Notes: a model not told the origin generated them from the letters alone. A stretch of 64,000 bases of DNA from DATKJS01 sp964551995 (GCA_964551995.1 CAZKFD010000011.1:1-64000); one strand, 5' to 3'. Shown: positions 23,861 to 33,030, counted from the stretch's first letter. Numbers and translations are program-made.

Positions 23861-24766
23861 ATGAAGAACGCGGCGGCCGCCATCGTCGTTTTTTCCGTAC
23901 TCACGGGCGGGGCCCTCGTCCGGCCTCTTCCCGGGTTCTCGCTCCAGTACGTGATTCCCGGAGCGGCCGTGAATCCGCTCCAACCGAAATGGCAGGCCAT
24001 GGAAAGGGACATCCTGAGGAGCCTCCGCGATTTCCGCGGCGACCTGGGGCTCGTCGTCAAGGACCTTTCGAGCGGGCTGACCATGGTCCACGACGCGGAC
24101 AAGCCGTTCCCCTCGGCGAGCATGGTCAAGCTCCCCGTCATGGTGGCGTGCTTCAAGGCGGCCGAGGAAGGCCGGATTTCTGTGAACGAGCTCATTAAAA
24201 TGACGATGGCCGACAAGGCCCGGGGTTCCGGCAGTCTCCGGGCCGAGCCGAGCGGCACCCCGGTCACGGTGGAAAAGCTCATCGAGCTCATGATCACGTC
24301 GAGCGACAACACCGCGGCCAACATGCTCATCGACCTTCTCGGGTACGACTATCTCGGGATGACCTTCAAGGAACTCGGGATGGAGCACACGAACCTGTCG
24401 CGCAAGATGATGGATTTCCGCTCGCGGAGAAACGGCATCGAGAATTACACGACGCCGCGTGACATGGCCGACCTCCTGGAGAAGATCTACCGCGGAACCT
24501 GCGTCAACGCCGACATTTCGGCGAGGGGCCTGGAGATATTGAAGGCCCAGAGAGTCAACGACAGGATCCCGAGGTATCTGCCCCGCAAAGTCGTCGTCGC
24601 CCACAAGACCGGTCTGGAGAACAAGGTCTGCCATGACGCGGGCATTATCTTCACGCCGAAGGGCGACGTCCTGGTCTCGATCTTTACGGAGGGCGACACG
24701 GGGTCGATCATCGCCAAAAGGATGATCGCCCGGATCGCCGCCCGCGTCTACAACGTCTACAAATGA
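23861..24766 (+). CDS. Secreted class A beta-lactamase-fold serine hydrolase
   Basis: 301 residues with a hydrophobic leader. Motifs in order: S87-x-x-K90 (FPSASMVK), S148-D149-N150 (ITSSDNTAAN) and K249-T-G251 (AHKTGLEN), as in class A beta-lactamases. The omega-loop region (EHTNLSRKMMDFRSRRNGIE) does not show the usual ExxLN with the deacylating Glu166, so penicillin hydrolysis is doubtful; a transpeptidase/carboxypeptidase or non-lactamase role is possible. TTPRDMADLL after the loop is shared with many environmental members. It precedes an SDR-type gene by 12 bases. Confidence 0.85.
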   Translation: MKNAAAAIVVFSVLTGGALVRPLPGFSLQYVIPGAAVNPLQPKWQAMERDILRSLRDFRGDLGLVVKDLSSGLTMVHDADKPFPSASMVKLPVMVACFKAAEEGRISVNELIKMTMADKARGSGSLRAEPSGTPVTVEKLIELMITSSDNTAANMLIDLLGYDYLGMTFKELGMEHTNLSRKMMDFRSRRNGIENYTTPRDMADLLEKIYRGTCVNADISARGLEILKAQRVNDRIPRYLPRKVVVAHKTGLENKVCHDAGIIFTPKGDVLVSIFTEGDTGSIIAKRMIARIAARVYNVYK

Positions 24767-24778
24767 CGGGGGCATGAC

Positions 24779-25657
24779 ATGACTCTGCGCCGCGGCGATC
24801 GACCAAGACCGGCGGGACGGGGCGTCCTCGTCACCGGCTGCTCGTCGGGCATCGGACGGCAAACGGCCGCGGCTCTGGCCGGAAGAGGATTTACGGTCTT
24901 CGCCACGGTCCGCAAGGAATCCGACGCCGGATCGCTGCGCGGATTGGGCCTCCCCAACTTGGTGCCCGTCTGTCCCGTTGACCTATCGGACCTCGATCAG
25001 GTCGCGGGGGCAGCCGCATTCGTCGCCAGGGAACTCGAGAGCAAGGGCCTGAAGGGGCTCTTTGCTCTCGTGAACAACGCGGGCGGCGGCGGGCCGGCTC
25101 CCGTCGAGCTCCTGGATCCGACCAGGTTCGACATTGAGCTCCGGACGCGCCTGCTCGGTCCCGTCGCGCTCATCCAGGCGCTGCTGCCGCTGCTCCGGCT
25201 GGCCGGCGGGCGGATCGTCTGGATCATGACCCCGTCCCTGATCCCCACGCCGTACGTCTCGTCGATCCACGCCTTCGACTTCGCCGCGAACTGCCTGGCG
25301 CGGACGCTCGACATCGAGCTCCGGGCGTGGCGGATCCCGAGCATCATGATCAGCTGCGGGGGGATCCGGACGCCCGCCGGGATGAGGACCGTCGCCGATG
25401 TTGAGGCTCTTCTCCGGGACGGGGCGCCGGACCGGGTGGCGCTCTACGAAGGGGCCCTGCGGAGGTGGGCGAAAGATATGGAGGCCTTCGATGCGAAGCG
25501 GACGGACCCGGGGGAGGTCGCAGAGGCCGTCGCCCGGGTTCTCATGGCCGAAAAGCCGAAGCGGCGCTACTCGATCGGCCACATGGCCCGGGCCGCGGCC
25601 TTTCTGGAGGCCCTGCCCCAGCCGCTGGCCGACCGGATCCTCAGGAAACGTTTCTGA
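24779..25657 (+). CDS. Short-chain dehydrogenase/reductase fold with altered active site
   Basis: 292 residues. The NAD(P)-binding motif is present (VLVTGCSSGIGRQTA, residues 17-30) together with FALVNNAGGGG at about 96-104 and the closing SDR helices. Where the catalytic Tyr-x-x-x-Lys should be, the sequence is PYVSSIHAFDFAANCLARTL: by alignment Tyr becomes Ile163 and Lys becomes Asp167. A Ser is present upstream (TPSLIPTP). The fold is therefore SDR but classical oxidoreduction is unlikely; it may bind a nucleotide or act as a scaffold. It follows the class A hydrolase closely and may share its transcript. Confidence 0.8.
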   Translation: MTLRRGDRPRPAGRGVLVTGCSSGIGRQTAAALAGRGFTVFATVRKESDAGSLRGLGLPNLVPVCPVDLSDLDQVAGAAAFVARELESKGLKGLFALVNNAGGGGPAPVELLDPTRFDIELRTRLLGPVALIQALLPLLRLAGGRIVWIMTPSLIPTPYVSSIHAFDFAANCLARTLDIELRAWRIPSIMISCGGIRTPAGMRTVADVEALLRDGAPDRVALYEGALRRWAKDMEAFDAKRTDPGEVAEAVARVLMAEKPKRRYSIGHMARAAAFLEALPQPLADRILRKRF

Positions 25658-25776
25658 GCCGTGCCTTCCCCGAAAACGGCGGCGGTTCCTTAGACGACAG
25701 GAGGGGAAACTGGACGCCTCCGCGAATCTCGAAAACTGCGGAGGCCGTGATCAAGAAGCAAAGGAGGTTCCGGAAG

Positions 25777-26430
25777 ATGAACCCAGCATTCAGCCGCAAG
25801 GCGAATAAGATTCTCGATGAGATCGTCTTGGCCCGGCGGACGATGCGGGCTTTCGCCGAGGAAGCACCGCCGCGGGAGGCGATCGAAGATCTCATCAAAG
25901 CCGGGCTTTGGGCTCCCTACGCGGCCCTGGCCGTGGGCGGCCGGGATGATTTCCGCCGGTTTTTCGTTTTTTCGCGGGGAACGGCGGCCATCCTCAAAGC
26001 GGCGCGCCTCATTCAGGCCCGGGCGCAGGGGATGCTCGAGGAGCGGCGGGCGCAGGGCGGCCTGCCCGCCGCAGGCGACCGGGATTTTGTTTATTTCGAC
26101 AGGATCCGGCCGCTCGCCGAAAAGGGTCATCCCTCTCTGGCTGTCGCGCCCTATTATATCGTCGTCGCCGAATACCAGGGCGTTCCCGCGTCCGGGCTCC
26201 AGTCCCTGGCCCACGTGCTCGAGAACATGTGGCTCAAAGCGACGGCCCTCGGGCTCGCCTTCCAGCTCGTCAGCGTGACGGAGACCATGGCCCGGGACGA
26301 AGAGTTCGTCAGGCTCCTCGGCCTGCCGTTCGGGGATTATGTCCTGGACGGCTGCGCCGTCGGCTATCCGTCCGCCGAGCCGCCGAAAGGCCGTCGCCCC
26401 GACCCCGCCGCCGTCACCAAGTGGCTCTAG
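25777..26430 (+). CDS. Nitroreductase-family flavoprotein
   Basis: 217 residues from ATG 25777; AAGGAGG at 25761-25767 fixes the start against a much longer frame. FMN-site residues are in LARRTMRAFAEEAPPREAIE; the middle (LAHVLENMWLKATALGLAFQ) and the end (GYPSAEPPKGRRP) match the family. Members reduce nitroaromatics, quinones or flavins using NAD(P)H, or modify cofactors. An insertion around residues 60-105 (ILKAARLIQARAQGML) is longer than in NfsB types. The substrate is unknown. The gene lies upstream of a HypE-like gene in the same direction, about 98 bases apart. Confidence 0.85.
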   Translation: MNPAFSRKANKILDEIVLARRTMRAFAEEAPPREAIEDLIKAGLWAPYAALAVGGRDDFRRFFVFSRGTAAILKAARLIQARAQGMLEERRAQGGLPAAGDRDFVYFDRIRPLAEKGHPSLAVAPYYIVVAEYQGVPASGLQSLAHVLENMWLKATALGLAFQLVSVTETMARDEEFVRLLGLPFGDYVLDGCAVGYPSAEPPKGRRPDPAAVTKWL

Positions 26431-26527
26431 CTTGGGACGCTGCGGGCGCGCGGGTGGAACGGCGGATTTTCTTGTGATAAAATGACGAGCCCGCCGCCCG
26501 TCTCGGCGGCGCGAGGAGAAAGGTTTG

Positions 26528-27589
26528 ATGCCGCGAGGCCGGAAGAGGGAGAGGAGGGAGGAACTTCCCGAGCTGGGGAAGGCCCCCGCGGCCTTTTTCG
26601 ACCGCGTCATCTATCCGCGGCTCGGGGTCCGCGACCCCCATATCGTCATCGGACCCCGGCATGGGGTCGACTACGGCGTCATCCGGGTCGGCCGCCAGTA
26701 CGTGGCGATGTCCACAGACCCCTTCTTCATCGTGCCGTCGCTCGGCTTCTCGCGCGCGGCCTGGTTCGGTTTCCACATCATCTTCTGCGACGTCGCCGTG
26801 TCCGGCCTCAAGCCCAAGTATCTGGCCATCGACCTGAACCTGCCTCCCGAGATGAAGGAGCGCGAGCTCGAGGAGGTTTGGGAGACCGTTCACCTGGAAG
26901 CCTCGAAGTACGGGGTGAGCATCGTCACGGGCCACACGGCCCGCTACACCGGCTGCAATTACCCAATGGTCGGCGGGGCCACGTCCATCGCCGTCGGCGC
27001 CGGAAAGGACCTGCGAGGGCCGTTCCGGGTGAAGGCTGGCGACCGGATCGTGATCACCAAGGGTCCCGCCATCGAAACGACGGGGCTCCTGGCCGTCCTC
27101 TTCCCCGAGCGGTTCAGGGCCGCCGGCGGGGCCGCCTTCCAGAAGGACGCCGCGGCCGTCTTCAGCCAAATGTCCGTGATGGACGACTGCGCCGTGGCCC
27201 GGGGATTTTCCGGCGTGCACGCCATGCACGACGCCACGGAGTGCGGCGTCTGGGGGGGGCTCGCCGAAATGGCCCTGGCCGGCCGCTACGGCCTGCGGGT
27301 CTGCGAAGACCTTATCCCTGTGCAGCCCGTGGTTAAGAAGACGGCGGAGCTTTTCCGCTTCGACCCGTTTTGCGCCATCAGCGAGGGGACCTTAATCGCC
27401 GTCGTGGCTCCCAAGGACGCGGACCGGCTCGTGGCGGCTCTCAAGGATAAGGGAATCGCGAGCGCCGTGGCCGGCGAGGTGCTGCCGGAAAAAGAAGGCC
27501 GGACGATCATCACGGGCGGCGCGGCCAGGGTTCTCAAGCACCCCGGCGTGGACCCGTACTGGACGCTGGCCGCCGAGCTTTCGAAATAG
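26528..27589 (+). CDS. HypE/PurM-like AIR synthase family protein
   Basis: 353 residues from ATG 26528 with GAGGAGAAAGG upstream. Two-domain AIR-synthase layout: N-terminal ATP-site region (VAMSTDPFFIVPSLGFSRAA, FHIIFCDVAVSGLKPKY) and C-terminal MHDATECGVWGGLAEMALAG, then ISEGTLIAVV. It lacks the C-terminal PR-x-C tail of true HypE, so it cannot carry the thiocyanate of hydrogenase maturation, and no hydrogenase genes are nearby. Related stand-alone proteins are common in thermophiles and archaea with unknown substrates. The preceding nitroreductase may be a partner, though the spacing does not prove it. Confidence 0.8.
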   Translation: MPRGRKRERREELPELGKAPAAFFDRVIYPRLGVRDPHIVIGPRHGVDYGVIRVGRQYVAMSTDPFFIVPSLGFSRAAWFGFHIIFCDVAVSGLKPKYLAIDLNLPPEMKERELEEVWETVHLEASKYGVSIVTGHTARYTGCNYPMVGGATSIAVGAGKDLRGPFRVKAGDRIVITKGPAIETTGLLAVLFPERFRAAGGAAFQKDAAAVFSQMSVMDDCAVARGFSGVHAMHDATECGVWGGLAEMALAGRYGLRVCEDLIPVQPVVKKTAELFRFDPFCAISEGTLIAVVAPKDADRLVAALKDKGIASAVAGEVLPEKEGRTIITGGAARVLKHPGVDPYWTLAAELSK

Positions 27590-27666
27590 CGGGTTTCCGC
27601 TCACGGCGGACAGCGGGGTCGGGGAGGATGCCGGGGCCGGCGGAATCGTCTTCCGGAGCGCGAGGA

Positions 27667-28266
27667 CTATTGCTTGGCCGCGATCCAGGCTCCGGTCTGG
27701 CCGCCGCCCGTGAATGTTCCCGAGCTGTAGCCCATATTGAACACGGTCGTGGTCAGAACATAGAATTGCCAATCCCAATAGGCGAGGACGAGGGATGTGG
27801 CGTTGGCGGTCCAAGTCCCGTGATAGCCGCGCTCATCGGTGAACGTCCCGGACAGAAGGTCCGCTCCCTTAAGGGTGATGAGGAAGGGGGCCGGCGCCGT
27901 GACGGTCGGGTCGGTATAGGTCAGCGAGACCGAATACGTGCCGCGGACGTCCACCAGCCGGACCAACAAGGTATACCCGTCACCGTACATGACGACGGAG
28001 CTTGTTGCCGTCTGCCGGATGGTGGTGTTGAGGAACACCTCGACCGTATTGATCGTGTTGACCGGGATGTAGTTCAGGGTCACGGTGGTCAGTTCCTTGT
28101 ACACATGTTTCCCGGCCTCCGGAGTCCCGGTGACGCCGCTCTCGATCATGACCGTCAGCGAGTAATTGGGGACCCCCCATTTGCAGCTCCCGGTCAGGAG
28201 AAGGGCCGTCAAAGGCAGCATCCAGGCGAGGCATCGGGCTCGGAAGCCTCGGTTGTAACCGTTCAT
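27667..28266 (-). CDS. Lipoprotein of unknown function
   Basis: 199 residues from the ATG ending at 28266 (AAAGGTG upstream on the minus strand). The leader ends with a good lipobox, LLTGSC (Cys28). The mature part is beta-rich with many Thr/Val repeats (TVTLNYIPVNTINTVEVFLN, GTYSVSLTYTDPTVTAPAPF) and a closing GTFTGGGQTGAWIAAK, resembling extracellular immunoglobulin-like or lipocalin-type proteins; I do not recognise a named family. It diverges from the next lipoprotein gene across a 258-base AT-rich region that probably holds both promoters. Confidence 0.72.
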   Translation of the reverse strand: MNGYNRGFRARCLAWMLPLTALLLTGSCKWGVPNYSLTVMIESGVTGTPEAGKHVYKELTTVTLNYIPVNTINTVEVFLNTTIRQTATSSVVMYGDGYTLLVRLVDVRGTYSVSLTYTDPTVTAPAPFLITLKGADLLSGTFTDERGYHGTWTANATSLVLAYWDWQFYVLTTTVFNMGYSSGTFTGGGQTGAWIAAKQ

Positions 28267-28524
28267 GGGCCGTGCACCTTTCAGGCTCTTGTCCTTCTCT
28301 CGGTCTACCATTTTAACATATTTTACGGCTCAGGAGTTGCATATTTTGCCGGTCCGGCCGACAGGCGCGGCCCTAGCGCCGGCCGGAGAAACGTTTCGCC
28401 CGCCGGCCGAGTTGTAGTGGTCGGGATATTATGTTACCTTATAAGCGGCAAAAATGGCCCAAGGCGGAAGAGGTTCGATGAGAAAAAGCCGGCCTGAAGG
28501 GACCCGCAAGCCGGAGGCGCGGCC

Positions 28525-29064
28525 GTGAAGAGGTGGCGTTCGTCCTTTCTTGTCGCCCTCGTCGGGCTGGCCAGCCTCCTCCCGGCCGGCTGCAAGAGCG
28601 GCACAAGCCCGTCGACCGTCGGGACGATCAATATAACCAACAGCTCCGGCACGACCATCCTCGTCTACCTCGACGGGAACCTCGAGCTCACCCTCGACAG
28701 CGGGGCCGCGGGCACGATCTCGAATGTGACCCCGGGGGCGCACGAACTCGTGGCGAAGAGATCGGACAACGGGTTCCTGCTCGATTCTCGGACGATCGAT
28801 GTTACCGCAGGCGGGGTCTACGGTATCACGATCAACGGCGCGGCGAGCCTTCTCATAACCAACAACTATATGGAGATCCTGTCCATCTATCAGGACCAGG
28901 TCTATATCGGCGACATCGGCTCCCAGATCAGCGAGACCCTCTACGAGATCTCCTTCGGGACCCATGTCTATCAGGCCGAGAGCAAATGGAACGGGACGGT
29001 CGTGGCCACGACGACTATTGATTTCACCAACACCATCCAATACACCTGGGTGATCTCGCCCTAG
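28525..29064 (+). CDS. Small lipoprotein with PEGA-like beta domain
   Basis: 179 residues from GTG 28525 (GGAGGCG upstream). Signal peptide with lipobox LPAGC. The first mature domain (GTINITNSSGTTILVYLDGN, then SNVTPGAHELVAKRSDNGF) has the PEGA-type pattern of a strand pair ending in G-x-H-x-V; a second, similar unit runs to the end. PEGA modules occur on the cell surface in many Acidobacteriota. No enzymatic residues are evident. It precedes the thioesterase by 32 bases and could be in its transcript. Confidence 0.7.
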   Translation: MKRWRSSFLVALVGLASLLPAGCKSGTSPSTVGTINITNSSGTTILVYLDGNLELTLDSGAAGTISNVTPGAHELVAKRSDNGFLLDSRTIDVTAGGVYGITINGAASLLITNNYMEILSIYQDQVYIGDIGSQISETLYEISFGTHVYQAESKWNGTVVATTTIDFTNTIQYTWVISP

Positions 29065-29096
29065 GCCCGGGGGAGCGCTCCCGGAGGGTCCGACCG

Positions 29097-29843
29097 ATGG
29101 CCGATCTGCTGTACAGGAAGCAATTCTTCATCCACACCTATGAATCCGATTTCGACGGCCGGGCGCGCCTCGTGTCGCTCCTCAATTTCCTCCAGGACGC
29201 GGCCGGCGACCACGCCTCGCTCCTGGGATGGTCCGTAATGGACCTGATCAAAAAAAATATGACCTGGGTCCTGTCGCGCTATCACGTCCGCGTCCGCCGC
29301 TATCCCGCCTGGGGAGAGCGGGTCGACGTCGCGACTTGGCCGTCCGGGCGCCACGGTTTTTTCGCCCTGAGGGATTTCGACGTCACCGACGGCGACGGGA
29401 AGCCCGTGCTTGCCGGAACGACTTCCTGGATGGTGCTCCAGACCGAGCGGAGGCAGCCCGTCAAGCTCGACGATATCCTCACCTCCAAATTCATCCTCGA
29501 CCGGCGGGCCCTTCCGGACGATTTCGAGCCTCTGCCCGTCATCGAGGCCGCGGACCGGGAGGTCGCGTTCCGGGTCGAAATGGGACACCTGGACCTCAAC
29601 AAGCACGTCAACAACGCCGTCTATGTCCAGTGGGCGATCGAAGCAGTTCCCGAAGAGGTCCTGTCCCGCCGCCGGCCGGTCGAGGTGGAGGTCTCCTACC
29701 GGGCCGAGGCGTTTTTCGGGGACACGGTCACGTCGCGGGTCCGGTCCGTGCCCCCGGCCGGCCCGGAGCCCGTTTTCCATCACCAGATCGCGAACAGCTC
29801 GACCGGGGCCGAGCTCGCGCGTCTCCGGACCCGATGGCGGTGA
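29097..29843 (+). CDS. Acyl-ACP thioesterase (FatA/FatB-type double hotdog)
   Basis: 248 residues, cytoplasmic. Two hotdog halves are visible: the first from YRKQFFIHTYESDFDGRARL, the second around VEMGHLDLNKHVNNAVYVQW, whose N-K-H-V-N-N block contains the catalytic Asn/His region of bacterial acyl-ACP thioesterases (PF01643). WVLSRYHVRVRRYPAWGERV and GFFALRDFDV are also conserved. The enzyme releases free fatty acids from acyl carrier protein and can set chain length for lipid turnover. The stop is 10 bases before the next start, so it leads into the GWxTD gene. Confidence 0.87.
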   Translation: MADLLYRKQFFIHTYESDFDGRARLVSLLNFLQDAAGDHASLLGWSVMDLIKKNMTWVLSRYHVRVRRYPAWGERVDVATWPSGRHGFFALRDFDVTDGDGKPVLAGTTSWMVLQTERRQPVKLDDILTSKFILDRRALPDDFEPLPVIEAADREVAFRVEMGHLDLNKHVNNAVYVQWAIEAVPEEVLSRRRPVEVEVSYRAEAFFGDTVTSRVRSVPPAGPEPVFHHQIANSSTGAELARLRTRWR

Positions 29844-29853
29844 GGGGAAAGAC

Positions 29854-32800
29854 TTGAGTGTGCCGAAGAGGGCGGCCCTCTGCGTGAGGGGCTTTCTTTT
29901 ATTCATTTTCTCGTGCGCGCTCCTTGGCGCGGCGAGCGGCGTCCCGAGGCTCCCGGAGCGCTATCAGAAATGGCTCGATGAGGACGTCGCTTACATCATC
30001 ACGCCCGCCGAACAGGACGTCTTCCTGAGGCTCCAGACCGACAGGGAACGGGACGTTTTCATCGAGGCCTTCTGGAAGCACCGGAACCCCGCGCCGGATT
30101 CGTCGGAGAACGAGTTCAAGACGGAGCATTACCGCCGGCTGGCCTACGCCAATCAGTACTTCGGCCGGGAGGCGACCCTCCCCGGCTGGAGGACGGACCG
30201 GGGCCGCATGTACATCCTGCTCGGCGAGCCCCGGGAGGTCCAGAGGTTCGTGGGAAGGGAAGGCCTTTGCGATTGCGAGGTATGGTTTTACCAAGGGAAG
30301 ACCGATCTCGGGCTCCCCGCTGGCTTCAACCTGCTGTTTTTCAGGGAACACGGCCAGGGAGCTTACAAGCTCTACAGCCCTCTCGAGGACGGTCCCCAGG
30401 CACTGATGACCGATTACAACGGCGATCCTAGTGATTACCTCCAAGCCGACCAGGCGCTCCAGAATATCGAACCGTCGCTGGCCTCCCTGGCCATGTCTCT
30501 TGTCCCCGGCGAGGACACCGGGGCGCCGGGCCGCCCCTCCCCTGCTTCCGATCTCCTGATCCAGCGCATCGAGTCTGTGCCATCCCGGACCGTCCGGGAC
30601 GAATACGCCCGGAAGTTTCTGGAATACAAGGATTTTGTCAGTGTAGAGTACACGGCGAACTATCTCGCGAGCGACAGCCTGGTCAAAGTCTTCCGGGGGC
30701 CGGCAGGCCTGTCCTTCGTCCACTACGCGGTCGAACCGCAGCGGCTGTCCGTCAACCAATACGGCATGAAGTTCTATACGACGCTGCGGATCAACGGCCG
30801 GGTCACGACGCTTGACGGCCGGCTCGTGTACCAATATGAAAAGAGCGTGGCCCTGGACATGCCCGAGTCCCAGATGGCGGCGCTCAGTCACGCGCCGTTC
30901 GATTATCACGATGTCTTCCCGCTCGTCCCGGGGACTTACAAGCTCTCGGTCCTGATCAAGAATGAGGCCTCCAAGGAGTTTGTTTCCGTCGAGAAGGTCA
31001 TCCGCATCGCCCCGAGGACGGGCGCCGTAGAGCTGACGCCTCCGGTCCTCGGCTATAAGGCCTCGCGCCTGGATCCCCCGGAAGCGAAGATCCGGGCCTT
31101 CCGCCTCGGGCCCTATAAAATCGACTGTCAGCCCGGGCGGATTTTCGCCGCGGGCGATACCCTGGCCGTGGCGTTTCAGGTCAACGACCTGCCTCCGGCG
31201 CTCACGCACGAGGGCCGGGTCCGCGTGGGCTTTTTCCGGGACGGCCGGCTGTTCCGGGAGATCCTGCGCCGGCTCTCCGATCTTCCCGACCTTCCCGACG
31301 TCCTCGAGGAGGTCCCCCTGGCCGATTTTCCGCCGGCCCACTATCAGGTCCGCGTGTCGGTCCTCGACGGGGCGACGGAGGCCGCCTCCTCTGAGGAGGA
31401 ATTCGACCTGACGTTCGCCGCGGCCGTGGCCCGTCCCTGGTATTCGTCCCGCGTCCTGCCCGAGGCCGGAGACCCCGTCTATTCTCTGATCATCGGGTCC
31501 CAGCTGTTCAACCTGGGCCGGGCCGAAGAGGCCAGGGCTTGGATCGAGCGGGCCTACGAGAAGATACCGGACTCGTCCGACGCGGCGATGCCCCTGGCCC
31601 AGGTCTACGCGGCCCTGGGTGAGTATCCCAAGGCCGCCGGAGTCCTGGCGCCGTTCCTGAAGCGCGGGGAGGGCGCTCCCTACGAGATGTACCTCCTGGC
31701 GGGCGAAGCCTACAGGAAATCGCGCGATTTCGCTCGGGCCGTCGAAGTGCTTGACGAGGCCGTCGCCCGTTACGGTTTCAACGCTTCCCTGCTGAACGCC
31801 CTCGGAGAGTCCTATTTGGGACTCGGGAAAACCGCCGAGGCGCTGGCCGCGTTCGAAAAATCGCTCGAGCTCAGCCCGGACCAACCCGGGGTCAGGCAGA
31901 AGGTCCAGGCGGTAGCGCTCCGTGTAAAGGGGAGGGCGGCGGACTTCCGGAGCGCCGAAGCCCCGACGAAAGGACTTACAGGCATGGACGTCAAGAAAAC
32001 GCTTTTCGGACATCTCGGCGACGGCGCCGGCGTGGAAATCTATACGCTCACGAACGGGCACGGCATCGAAGCCAGGATCATGACCTATGGCGCGACGCTG
32101 GTGTCGCTCCGCCTGCCCGGCCGGAGGGGGAAGTTCGCGGACGTCGTCCTCGGCTTCGACGACCTGGCCGGTTATCTGGGCGCAGACCCTTATTTCGGCG
32201 CCATCGTGGGCCGCTACGCGAACCGCATCGCGAAGGGAAAGTTCACGCTCGACGGAGTGACCTACAATCTCGCCCGGAACAACAACGGCAACAGCCTCCA
32301 CGGTGGCCTCAAGGGATTCGACAAGGTCCTCTGGAAGGGCGAAGAGGTGCGGGAGCCCCGAGCCGTCGGCGTCAAGTTCACGTACCTGAGCAAAGACATG
32401 GAGGAGGGCTACCCCGGCAATCTCGCGGTCACTGTCGTCTACACCCTGAACGACGCCGACGAGCTCAGGATCAGCTATGAGGCCGTGACGGACAAGGCCA
32501 CACCGGTCAACCTGACCAATCACACCTACTGGAACCTGGCCGGTCAGGGCCGGGGCGACATCCTCGGCCATGAGCTCGAGATCGAGGCCGACAAATATAC
32601 GGCCGTCGACTCGGCCGCGAACCTGATCCCCACGGGACAGCTCGCCGACGTCAAAGGCACGCCGCTTGATTTCACGGCGCCTTACGCGATCGGGGAACGG
32701 ATCGCCCAGGTTGAGGGCGGCTACGATCACAACTTCGTCCTGAGGAGCGGCGGAGGGAAGATGGCCCTGGCGGCCCGGGTCTATGAACCGTCGAGCGGCC

Positions 32801-33030
32801 GGGTGCTCGAGATCTTCACGGGCCAGCCCGGCATTCAGTTCTACTCGGGGAATTTCCTTGACGGCACGGTCAAGGGCAAGGGCGGGGTCGCTTGCCCCAA
32901 GTACAGCGGATTCTGTCTCGAGACCCAGCACTTCCCCGATTCCCCGAACCACCCGAATTTCCCTTCGACCATCCTCGAGCCTGGGCAGAAGTACGAAACC
33001 GCAACAATCTATAGGTTTCTGGTGAAGTGA
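29854..33030 (+). CDS. GWxTD-domain / TPR protein joined in frame to aldose 1-epimerase
   Basis: A single 1,058-codon frame. Start is TTG 29854 or GTG 29860; GAGGGGAAA precedes both. A signal peptide (RGFLLFIFSCALLGAASG) leads to the GWxTD motif at residues 111-115 (GWRTDRGRMYILLGEP), middle beta domains, and TPR repeats at about 540-690 (AEEARAWIERAYEKIPDSSD, YLGLGKTAEALAAFEKSLEL). From ATG 31984 (residue 711) a complete galactose mutarotase follows: RIMTYGATLVSLRLPGRR, GNSLHGGLKG, NLTNHTYWNLAG (catalytic His), GGYDHNF and FCLETQHFPDSPNH (catalytic Glu). AAAGGA nine bases before 31984 could also start the epimerase alone. No stop separates the parts. Either a true fusion exported together, or two genes whose separating stop is lost or mis-sequenced. 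Confidence 0.8.
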   Translation: MSVPKRAALCVRGFLLFIFSCALLGAASGVPRLPERYQKWLDEDVAYIITPAEQDVFLRLQTDRERDVFIEAFWKHRNPAPDSSENEFKTEHYRRLAYANQYFGREATLPGWRTDRGRMYILLGEPREVQRFVGREGLCDCEVWFYQGKTDLGLPAGFNLLFFREHGQGAYKLYSPLEDGPQALMTDYNGDPSDYLQADQALQNIEPSLASLAMSLVPGEDTGAPGRPSPASDLLIQRIESVPSRTVRDEYARKFLEYKDFVSVEYTANYLASDSLVKVFRGPAGLSFVHYAVEPQRLSVNQYGMKFYTTLRINGRVTTLDGRLVYQYEKSVALDMPESQMAALSHAPFDYHDVFPLVPGTYKLSVLIKNEASKEFVSVEKVIRIAPRTGAVELTPPVLGYKASRLDPPEAKIRAFRLGPYKIDCQPGRIFAAGDTLAVAFQVNDLPPALTHEGRVRVGFFRDGRLFREILRRLSDLPDLPDVLEEVPLADFPPAHYQVRVSVLDGATEAASSEEEFDLTFAAAVARPWYSSRVLPEAGDPVYSLIIGSQLFNLGRAEEARAWIERAYEKIPDSSDAAMPLAQVYAALGEYPKAAGVLAPFLKRGEGAPYEMYLLAGEAYRKSRDFARAVEVLDEAVARYGFNASLLNALGESYLGLGKTAEALAAFEKSLELSPDQPGVRQKVQAVALRVKGRAADFRSAEAPTKGLTGMDVKKTLFGHLGDGAGVEIYTLTNGHGIEARIMTYGATLVSLRLPGRRGKFADVVLGFDDLAGYLGADPYFGAIVGRYANRIAKGKFTLDGVTYNLARNNNGNSLHGGLKGFDKVLWKGEEVREPRAVGVKFTYLSKDMEEGYPGNLAVTVVYTLNDADELRISYEAVTDKATPVNLTNHTYWNLAGQGRGDILGHELEIEADKYTAVDSAANLIPTGQLADVKGTPLDFTAPYAIGERIAQVEGGYDHNFVLRSGGGKMALAARVYEPSSGRVLEIFTGQPGIQFYSGNFLDGTVKGKGGVACPKYSGFCLETQHFPDSPNHPNFPSTILEPGQKYETATIYRFLVK

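Noticed and set aside
26528..27589. Calling the AIR-synthase protein hydrogenase maturation factor HypE
   Set aside because: The essential C-terminal cysteine is missing and no hydrogenase or other hyp genes are nearby.
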